From Osedax frankpressi (lineage: Eukaryota > Annelida > Polychaeta > Sabellida > Siboglinidae): a DNA stretch of 64,000 nt. Location of the stretch: positions 33,974,574-34,038,573 of the forward strand of contig OZ038316.1 of the NCBI GenBank assembly GCA_964035775.1. The letters run 5' to 3'. Below, piece by piece: positions 41,212 to 50,900 of this stretch. The notes under the pieces are model-generated. The model was given only the letters and a program-made list of their open reading frames with translations. It ran no database searches and was not told where the DNA came from. Position 1 is the first letter of the stretch, and every line of letters starts with the position of its first letter. Made by a program: the position numbers and the translations under genes.

Positions 41212-41213
<2 letters not shown>
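39836..41213. other. Unique AT-rich interval, no gene recognised
   Basis: The longest interval with ordinary sequence complexity between the satellites. The best open frame is only 67 codons (minus strand, 40309-40512) and has no recognisable domain. It has two CACGTG E-box words (40079 and 40145) and a direct repeat of AGGTCA, described separately. No transposon ends, poly-A tail or RNA-gene boxes were found. Confidence 0.5.
39894..39906 (+). promoter_or_regulatory. AGGTCA direct repeat with 1-bp spacer (DR1-like)
   Basis: Two perfect AGGTCA hexamers separated by one G. This matches the DR1 element bound in animals by nuclear receptor dimers of the RXR, HNF4 and COUP-TF classes. With no gene nearby, chance occurrence is the safer reading. 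Confidence 0.25.

Positions 41214-41309
<96 letters not shown>
41214..41309. repeat. (AT)n tract with TGTATA interruptions
   Basis: About 96 bp of AT dinucleotides interrupted twice by a G (near 41252 and 41282). Confidence 0.95.
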
Positions 41310-41820
41310 TATGCCAATGCATATACATTAATTATTAACAGTATATAAGCTATACTATAATGCATAACATCTCATACTATGACATAAGGGATACTACCCA
41401 GATATTAAATCACATTATGATCATGGTCGTATTTATTAAACTAATTAATATTTTATTAAATTAATAAATATTAAAGTATATTGAATATGTTGCATTCCAA
41501 TAAATATACGCACACCCACACCTACACACATCCATAGATGCACGCACACACTGTATACACACACCATTTTTAAAAACATATGGAAAACCCTAACTGGAAT
41601 ACTGTTAGAACAGTTCGAAATGTTTTTGTTGTCTAACATTTTACCTAAATTTTAGAATGAGTTAAACTTATAGATTAAGCAGATAGAGAATCTTAATTTT
41701 AGTAAACGATCGTTACACAAAAATTAATGAATTTTTATTGTGTTAAAGAAATATTAATTTTATTTTTCAAATCAATCGACTTATTTTTTCATATTTTTTC
41801 ATAGTTTAATATACATTTAT

Positions 41821-41825
<5 letters not shown>
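41310..41825. other. AT-rich unique sequence with a short C/A-rich patch
   Basis: It contains ACACAC-rich sequence at about 41507-41567 and is otherwise AT-rich without motifs. A 64-codon minus-strand frame (41445-41639) crosses the C/A patch and shows no gene-like feature. Confidence 0.5.
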
Positions 41826-41869
<44 letters not shown>

Positions 41870-42237
41870 TATCATATCATATCATATCATATCATATCAT
41901 ATCATATCATATCATATCATATCATATCATATCATATCATATCATATCATATCATATCATATCATATCATATCATATCATATCATATCATATCATATCAT
42001 ATCATATCATATCATATCATATCATATCATATCATATCATATCATATCATATCATATCATATCATATCATATCATATCATATCATATCATATCATATCAT
42101 ATCATATCATATCATATCATATCATATCATATCATATCATATCATATCATATTATATTATATTATATTATATTATATTATATTATATTATATTATATTAT
42201 ATTATATTATATTATATTATATTATATTATATTATAT
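41826..42237. repeat. Compound (AT)n-(ATCAT)57-(ATTAT)17 array
   Basis: An (AT)n tract (41826-41865) passes into 57 perfect ATCAT pentamers (41866-42150) and then, without a break in phase, into 17 perfect ATTAT pentamers (42151-42235). A single C-to-T change separates the two pentamers and the switch is abrupt. Confidence 0.96.
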
Positions 42238-44309
42238 TTTCATATATATTGCCTATATAAAATGACATATTGAAAATAAATAATTTTATATTTTTTTAAT
42301 TTTATAATTTATAAACATATTTTTGTTAAATTTTTTAACAATTTTTCATTGCTAGTACTCTTAAAATACCTTTAAAATCAAAATATTGTGTGTACTATAT
42401 TTTAAACAAACATGTTATTATTTTTATATATTTTATCCATTCTAGATTTAATTTTTATTATCTTAATTTTTATTATTAATATTATTGGGATTTATATTAT
42501 TTTATAAAAAAAATTATTAAAATTATAATTTATTTCAAAAATTGTAATCAATTTTTATATTATATTCAAAGATAAAAATATATTATTTATAAGTTTATAA
42601 TTATATATTATTATTATTATTAATTTCTATTTACACATATTTATTTTTATTTATAAGATCATTAGGACTTTTTAATTATTTATATTTTATTATATTACCT
42701 ATAATTTGATCGATATAGTATACAAATGCTAACTATACTTTCAAAAATATAAAATAATAGCTTGTTTACATGGACAAGAGGTTTATTTTTGTAAAATCAG
42801 AAAGCCTTGATCATCATTATTGACGAAATTGAGTCCCACGGAATTGGAAATAGAATAACCAAATCCATAAAAGTGAGGTGCGTTATGCTCTTTATCGTTA
42901 ACTTCTTATAACTACATTATCATGAATGAATCGATGAGTACTATCTTTTCATTATCCTAGGATATTAATAAATACATGTATACATATTTATTATTATTTG
43001 AATTATTATTTTTTTAAACCAAATTAAAATTAAAAATTTGTAAACAAAATATGAAAAAGATCCATAGTTAAATGAAGGAACATTAAATGAAATAACAATT
43101 CTACCATAACGTAATATAATTATATTGATATCATATGTAAATTGATGTTAGCCACTGTATAAGGAGATAATATTATTATAATACATCACTTTTATGATAC
43201 GTTTACTATGTGTCATTATAATGTACAATTTATGATTTCTCATTATATATTAAAATTAATAATATTATAATTTATATAAAATACGGAAATTATTGATTTG
43301 TAAATAATTCTAGTGAGTTATTATAATGAGTTATTATAGTAACCATAAAGTTATGATAGGAATATTTGAGATAAAATTATTAAATAAAGATTTCTTTACA
43401 ACAGGAGAACAAAGGTTGAAGTTATAAGCGAGTACGACTGTTCACATATGTGTGGACTATTTTCTTCTGTAGATCAAATTAATTAGATAAGTTTCCACTT
43501 TTCCTGTTGTCGAGCAACTGTCGTTTATCTACGTGTCTTCAATAATCAATTTAATATTATTTTGGTACCTTATTTAAGTAGAATCTTCACAAATTCTTAG
43601 TAGATTGGATTTGGAAGAATTAAAGTTTATTATTCTTCATAAACTGTTACAGCACTTTAACAGTTTTTGTAGATTTGGTAACATGTAATTGTATTTCTTT
43701 CCATTAATATTAATACTATATAAACCATTTGTATCTTATTTATTGCGACAATTAGTGATCGCTATATTTTACAATGGTACATAAGGAGTCTATTTTCATG
43801 TTTAAAACCGTTTGTTACCTAGAATGTTGGAGAACAATTATTACCCCGTATTACATATACAAATTGGTACCTATGCCAGTTGCTTAATAATTTTACAACA
43901 TATTATACACTATATTATAACAATATATATGGGTATTTGCTAATTAGCTTTTCAAATAGTCTTACATTATTAATCTCATTGAAAGCTATCGATTTATCTA
44001 AAAATGATATATACATATTGGTATTATAAAGCAATATCAAATATGGGAATTCTTGTAATGACAATACGCAGAAGTAAATTTATTTTGAATCTGAACTGAT
44101 TCATATTTCAATCTAGATGCATATTGATATGATACTATATGATCACCATTTCAATAATTTTATATTAAAAATCGACATGCGGAATAAACTAACGAAGACT
44201 CTGGTCAAGATAAACTAAAAGTAAACACCGAATAGAACACAAATAAGATAGACCAACAAATTAACATATTATATTGATCTGTAAGTTTGAGCCATATTGG
44301 TCCCCCGAA
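42238..44309. other. 2-kb AT-rich unique interval, no gene recognised
   Basis: Very AT-rich to about 43060 and slightly more balanced after 43380. No open frame longer than 60 codons is present and no RNA-gene or transposon signature was recognised. Short AT-rich inverted words are common, as expected from composition. Confidence 0.5.
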
Positions 44310-44484
44310 TTAGAGGTGGGATGGTGTGGGAGATAGTGTTACATGTAATGGTTGAAGTGATAGTGGGGATAATAGTGAAGAAAGTAGTGGGAGTGTAGTG
44401 GATTAGTAGTAGATGTAGTAGTTGAGATGATAATGGGGATAATGGTTAAGATAGTAAGGAGAATGTAGTAGGTAGTGGTAGTGA
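44310..44484 (+). repeat. G/A/T-rich seed region with a degenerate 70-bp duplication
   Basis: Two diverged copies of a 70-bp unit lie at about 44345-44414 and 44415-44484. Both hold ATGGGGATAATRG-like sequence (TGGGGATAAT at 44364 and 44434) and end in a GTAGTGG-like word. The region is built from GTAGT, GATAAT and GTGG words and runs directly into the next array. Confidence 0.7.
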
Positions 44485-44697
44485 CAGTGGTGGTAGTGAC
44501 AGTGGTGGTAGTGACAGTGGTGGTAGTGACAGTGGTGGTAGTGACAGTGGTGGTAGTGACAGTGGTGGTAGTGACAGTGGTGGTAGTGACAGTGGTGGTA
44601 GTGACAGTGGTGGTAGTGACAGTGGTGGTAGTGACAGTGGTGGTAGTGACAGTGGTGGTAGTGACAGTGGTGGTAGTGACAGTGGTGGAGGTGATAG
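44473..44697 (+). repeat. 15-bp minisatellite TGGTGGTAGTGACAG
   Basis: Thirteen perfect units at 44488-44682, a partial unit on the left and a variant unit (TGGTGGAGGTGATAG) on the right. The frame encoding Val-Val-Val-Thr-Val repeats is a by-product of the 15-bp period. Confidence 0.95.
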
Positions 44698-44976
44698 TGA
44701 AAGTAATGGTGAGGTATGTGTTTTTATTATAGTGGAGGCATTATTGGAAGGAATAGTGGTAGTAGTAGTTGTGTAGACAGTGCTAAAGGTAGCAGTTGAT
44801 AACCTCTACTTTTCAGGTAATAGTGGTGGAAGTTGTTGAATCAGAGATTGGGGTAGTAGTAAGGTATACTTTCTATGATTGTCGTTATGTTGTTGTATGT
44901 AATATCAAATGTGGTGATAGATATCTTGTGGAGATTATGGTTAATGTAGTAATATGTGTATTATTATAGGTAGTAG
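44698..44976 (+). other. G/T-rich spacer between two minisatellites
   Basis: Degenerate GTAGTGG and GTAGTAG words with interspersed ordinary sequence (near 44790-44925). The word TTAATGTAG appears at 44941, ahead of the main 12-bp array. Confidence 0.6.
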
Positions 44977-47900
44977 GGAATGTAGTAGTTAATGTAGCGG
45001 TTAACGTAGTGGTTAACGTAGTGGTTAACGTAGTGGTTAACGTAGTGGTTAACGTAGTGGTTAACGTAGTGGTTAACGTAGTGGTTAACGTAGTGGTTAA
45101 CGTAGTGGTTAACGTAGTGGTTAACGTAGTGGTTAACGTAGTGGTTAACGTAGTGGTTAACGTAGTGGTTAACGTAGTGGTTAACGTAGTGGTTAACGTA
45201 GTGGTTAACGTAGTGGTTAACGTAGTGGTTAACGTAGTGGTTAACGTAGTGGTTAACGTAGTGGTTAACGTAGTGGTTAACGTAGTGGTTAACGTAGTGG
45301 TTAACGTAGTGGTTAACGTAGTGGTTAACGTAGTGGTTAACGTAGTGGTTAACGTAGTGGTTAACGTAGTGGTTAACGTAGTGGTTAACGTAGTGGTTAA
45401 CGTAGTGGTTAACGTAGTGGTTAACGTAGTGGTTAACGTAGTGGTTAACGTAGTGGTTAACGTAGTGGTTAACGTAGTGGTTAACGTAGTGGTTAACGTA
45501 GTGGTTAACGTAGTGGTTAACGTAGTGGTTAACGTAGTGGTTAACGTAGTGGTTAACGTAGTGGTTAACGTAGTGGTTAACGTAGTGGTTAACGTAGTGG
45601 TTAACGTAGTGGTTAACGTAGTGGTTAACGTAGTGGTTAACGTAGTGGTTAACGTAGTGGTTAACGTAGTGGTTAACGTAGTGGTTAACGTAGTGGTTAA
45701 CGTAGTGGTTAACGTAGTGGTTAACGTAGTGGTTAACGTAGTGGTTAACGTAGTGGTTAACGTAGTGGTTAACGTAGTGGTTAACGTAGTGGTTAACGTA
45801 GTGGTTAACGTAGTGGTTAACGTAGTGGTTAACGTAGTGGTTAACGTAGTGGTTAACGTAGTGGTTAACGTAGTGGTTAACGTAGTGGTTAACGTAGTGG
45901 TTAACGTAGTGGTTAACGTAGTGGTTAACGTAGTGGTTAACGTAGTGGTTAACGTAGTGGTTAACGTAGTGGTTAACGTAGTGGTTAACGTAGTGGTTAA
46001 CGTAGTGGTTAACGTAGTGGTTAACGTAGTGGTTAACGTAGTGGTTAACGTAGTGGTTAACGTAGTGGTTAACGTAGTGGTTAACGTAGTGGTTAATTTA
46101 GTGGTTAATTTAGTGGTTAACGTAGTGGTTAACGTAGTGGTTAACGTAGTGGTTAACGTAGTGGTTAACGTAGTGGTTAACGTAGTGGTTAACGTAGTGG
46201 TTAACGTAGTAGTTAACGTAGTGGTTAACGTAGTGGTTAACGTAGTGGTTAACGTAGTGGTTAACGTAGTGGTTAACGTAGTGGTTAACGTAGTGGTTAA
46301 CGTAGTGGTTAACGTAGTGGTTAACGTAGTGGTTAACGTAGTGGTTAACGTAGTGGTTAACGTAGTGGTTAACGTAGTGGTTAACGTAGTGGTTAACGTA
46401 GTGGTTAACGTAGTGGTTAACGTAGTGGTTAACGTAGTGGTTAACGTAGTGGTTAACGTAGTGGTTAACGTAGTGGTTAACGTAGTGGTTAACGTAGTGG
46501 TTAACGTAGTGGTTAACGTAGTGGTTAACGTAGTGGTTAACGTAGTGGTTAACGTAGTGGTTAACGTAGTGGTTAACGTAGTGGTTAACGTAGTGGTTAA
46601 CGTAGTGGTTAACGTAGTGGTTAACGTAGTGGTTAACGTAGTGGTTAACGTAGTGGTTAACGTAGTGGTTAACGTAGTGGTTAACGTAGTGGTTAACGTA
46701 GTGGTTAACGTAGTGGTTAACGTAGTGGTTAACGTAGTGGTTAACGTAGTGGTTAACGTAGTGGTTAACGTAGTGGTTAACGTAGTGGTTAACGTAGTGG
46801 TTAACGTAGTGGTTAACGTAGTGGTTAACGTAGTGGTTAACGTAGTGGTTAACGTAGTGGTTAACGTAGTGGTTAACGTAGTGGTTAACGTAGTGGTTAA
46901 CGTAGTGGTTAACGTAGTGGTTAACGTAGTGGTTAACGTAGTGGTTAACGTAGTGGTTAACGTAGTGGTTAACGTAGTGGTTAACGTAGTGGTTAACGTA
47001 GTGGTTAACGTAGTGGTTAACGTAGTGGTTAACGTAGTGGTTAACGTAGTGGTTAACGTAGTGGTTAACGTAGTGGTTAACGTAGTGGTTAACGTAGTGG
47101 TTAACGTAGTGGTTAACGTAGTGGTTAACGTAGTGGTTAACGTAGTGGTTAACGTAGTGGTTAACGTAGTGGTTAACGTAGTGGTTAACGTAGTGGTTAA
47201 CGTAGTGGTTAACGTAGTGGTTAACGTAGTGGTTAACGTAGTGGTTAACGTAGTGGTTAACGTAGTGGTTAACGTAGTGGTTAACGTAGTGGTTAACGTA
47301 GTGGTTAACGTAGTGGTTAACGTAGTGGTTAACGTAGTGGTTAACGTAGTGGTTAACGTAGTGGTTAACGTAGTGGTTAACGTAGTGGTTAACGTAGTGG
47401 TTAACGTAGTGGTTAACGTAGTGGTTAACGTAGTGGTTAACGTAGTGGTTAACGTAGTGGTTAACGTAGTGGTTAACGTAGTGGTTAACGTAGTGGTTAA
47501 CGTAGTGGTTAACGTAGTGGTTAACGTAGTGGTTAACGTAGTGGTTAACGTAGTGGTTAACGTAGTGGTTAACGTAGTGGTTAACGTAGTGGTTAACGTA
47601 GTGGTTAACGTAGTGGTTAACGTAGTGGTTAACGTAGTGGTTAACGTAGTGGTTAACGTAGTGGTTAACGTAGTGGTTAACGTAGTGGTTAACGTAGTGG
47701 TTAACGTAGTGGTTAACGTAGTGGTTAACGTAGTGGTTAACGTAGTGGTTAACGTAGTGGTTAACGTAGTGGTTAACGTAGTGGTTAACGTAGTGGTTAA
47801 CGTAGTGGTTAACGTAGTGGTTAACGTAGTGGTTAACGTAGTGGTTAACGTAGTGGTTAACGTAGTGGTTAACGTAGTGGTTAACGTAGTGGTTAACGTA

Positions 47901-50900
47901 GTGGTTAACGTAGTGGTTAACGTAGTGGTTAACGTAGTGGTTAACGTAGTGGTTAACGTAGTGGTTAACGTAGTGGTTAACGTAGTGGTTAACGTAGTGG
48001 TTAACGTAGTGGTTAACGTAGTGGTTAACGTAGTGGTTAACGTAGTGGTTAACGTAGTGGTTAACGTAGTGGTTAACGTAGTGGTTAACGTAGTGGTTAA
48101 CGTAGTGGTTAACGTAGTGGTTAACGTAGTGGTTAACGTAGTGGTTAACGTAGTGGTTAACGTAGTGGTTAACGTAGTGGTTAACGTAGTGGTTAACGTA
48201 GTGGTTAACGTAGTGGTTAACGTAGTGGTTAACGTAGTGGTTAACGTAGTGGTTAACGTAGTGGTTAACGTAGTGGTTAACGTAGTGGTTAACGTAGTGG
48301 TTAACGTAGTGGTTAACGTAGTGGTTAACGTAGTGGTTAACGTAGTGGTTAACGTAGTGGTTAACGTAGTGGTTAACGTAGTGGTTAACGTAGTGGTTAA
48401 CGTAGTGGTTAACGTAGTGGTTAACGTAGTGGTTAACGTAGTGGTTAACGTAGTGGTTAACGTAGTGGTTAACGTAGTGGTTAACGTAGTGGTTAACGTA
48501 GTGGTTAACGTAGTGGTTAACGTAGTGGTTAACGTAGTGGTTAACGTAGTGGTTAACGTAGTGGTTAACGTAGTGGTTAACGTAGTGGTTAACGTAGTGG
48601 TTAACGTAGTGGTTAACGTAGTGGTTAACGTAGTGGTTAACGTAGTGGTTAACGTAGTGGTTAACGTAGTGGTTAACGTAGTGGTTAACGTAGTGGTTAA
48701 CGTAGTGGTTAACGTAGTGGTTAACGTAGTGGTTAACGTAGTGGTTAACGTAGTGGTTAACGTAGTGGTTAACGTAGTGGTTAACGTAGTGGTTAACGTA
48801 GTGGTTAACGTAGTGGTTAACGTAGTGGTTAACGTAGTGGTTAACGTAGTGGTTAACGTAGTGGTTAACGTAGTGGTTAACGTAGTGGTTAACGTAGTGG
48901 TTAACGTAGTGGTTAACGTAGTGGTTAACGTAGTGGTTAACGTAGTGGTTAACGTAGTGGTTAACGTAGTGGTTAACGTAGTGGTTAACGTAGTGGTTAA
49001 CGTAGTGGTTAACGTAGTGGTTAACGTAGTGGTTAACGTAGTGGTTAACGTAGTGGTTAACGTAGTGGTTAACGTAGTGGTTAACGTAGTGGTTAACGTA
49101 GTGGTTAACGTAGTGGTTAACGTAGTGGTTAACGTAGTGGTTAACGTAGTGGTTAACGTAGTGGTTAACGTAGTGGTTAACGTAGTGGTTAACGTAGTGG
49201 TTAACGTAGTGGTTAACGTAGTGGTTAACGTAGTGGTTAACGTAGTGGTTAACGTAGTGGTTAACGTAGTGGTTAACGTAGTGGTTAACGTAGTGGTTAA
49301 CGTAGTGGTTAACGTAGTGGTTAACGTAGTGGTTAACGTAGTGGTTAACGTAGTGGTTAACGTAGTGGTTAACGTAGTGGTTAACGTAGTGGTTAACGTA
49401 GTGGTTAACGTAGTGGTTAACGTAGTGGTTAACGTAGTGGTTAACGTAGTGGTTAACGTAGTGGTTAACGTAGTGGTTAACGTAGTGGTTAACGTAGTGG
49501 TTAACGTAGTGGTTAACGTAGTGGTTAACGTAGTGGTTAACGTAGTGGTTAACGTAGTGGTTAACGTAGTGGTTAACGTAGTGGTTAACGTAGTGGTTAA
49601 CGTAGTGGTTAACGTAGTGGTTAACGTAGTGGTTAACGTAGTGGTTAACGTAGTGGTTAACGTAGTGGTTAACGTAGTGGTTAACGTAGTGGTTAACGTA
49701 GTGGTTAACGTAGTGGTTAACGTAGTGGTTAACGTAGTGGTTAACGTAGTGGTTAACGTAGTGGTTAACGTAGTGGTTAACGTAGTGGTTAACGTAGTGG
49801 TTAACGTAGTGGTTAACGTAGTGGTTAACGTAGTGGTTAACGTAGTGGTTAACGTAGTGGTTAACGTAGTGGTTAACGTAGTGGTTAACGTAGTGGTTAA
49901 CGTAGTGGTTAACGTAGTGGTTAACGTAGTGGTTAACGTAGTGGTTAACGTAGTGGTTAACGTAGTGGTTAACGTAGTGGTTAACGTAGTGGTTAACGTA
50001 GTGGTTAACGTAGTGGTTAACGTAGTGGTTAACGTAGTGGTTAACGTAGTGGTTAACGTAGTGGTTAACGTAGTGGTTAACGTAGTGGTTAACGTAGTGG
50101 TTAACGTAGTGGTTAACGTAGTGGTTAACGTAGTGGTTAACGTAGTGGTTAACGTAGTGGTTAACGTAGTGGTTAACGTAGTGGTTAACGTAGTGGTTAA
50201 CGTAGTGGTTAACGTAGTGGTTAACGTAGTGGTTAACGTAGTGGTTAACGTAGTGGTTAACGTAGTGGTTAACGTAGTGGTTAACGTAGTGGTTAACGTA
50301 GTGGTTAACGTAGTGGTTAACGTAGTGGTTAACGTAGTGGTTAACGTAGTGGTTAACGTAGTGGTTAACGTAGTGGTTAACGTAGTGGTTAACGTAGTGG
50401 TTAACGTAGTGGTTAACGTAGTGGTTAACGTAGTGGTTAACGTAGTGGTTAACGTAGTGGTTAACGTAGTGGTTAACGTAGTGGTTAACGTAGTGGTTAA
50501 CGTAGTGGTTAACGTAGTGGTTAACGTAGTGGTTAACGTAGTGGTTAACGTAGTGGTTAACGTAGTGGTTAACGTAGTGGTTAACGTAGTGGTTAACGTA
50601 GTGGTTAACGTAGTGGTTAACGTAGTGGTTAACGTAGTGGTTAACGTAGTGGTTAACGTAGTGGTTAACGTAGTGGTTAACGTAGTGGTTAACGTAGTGG
50701 TTAACGTAGTGGTTAACGTAGTGGTTAACGTAGTGGTTAACGTAGTGGTTAACGTAGTGGTTAACGTAGTGGTTAACGTAGTGGTTAACGTAGTGGTTAA
50801 CGTAGTGGTTAACGTAGTGGTTAACGTAGTGGTTAACGTAGTGGTTAACGTAGTGGTTAACGTAGTGGTTAACGTAGTGGTTAACGTAGTGGTTAACGTA

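Noticed and set aside
42238-44309. Possible decayed transposon in the AT-rich interval
   Set aside because: No terminal repeats, target-site duplication, poly-A tail or coding remnant could be found.
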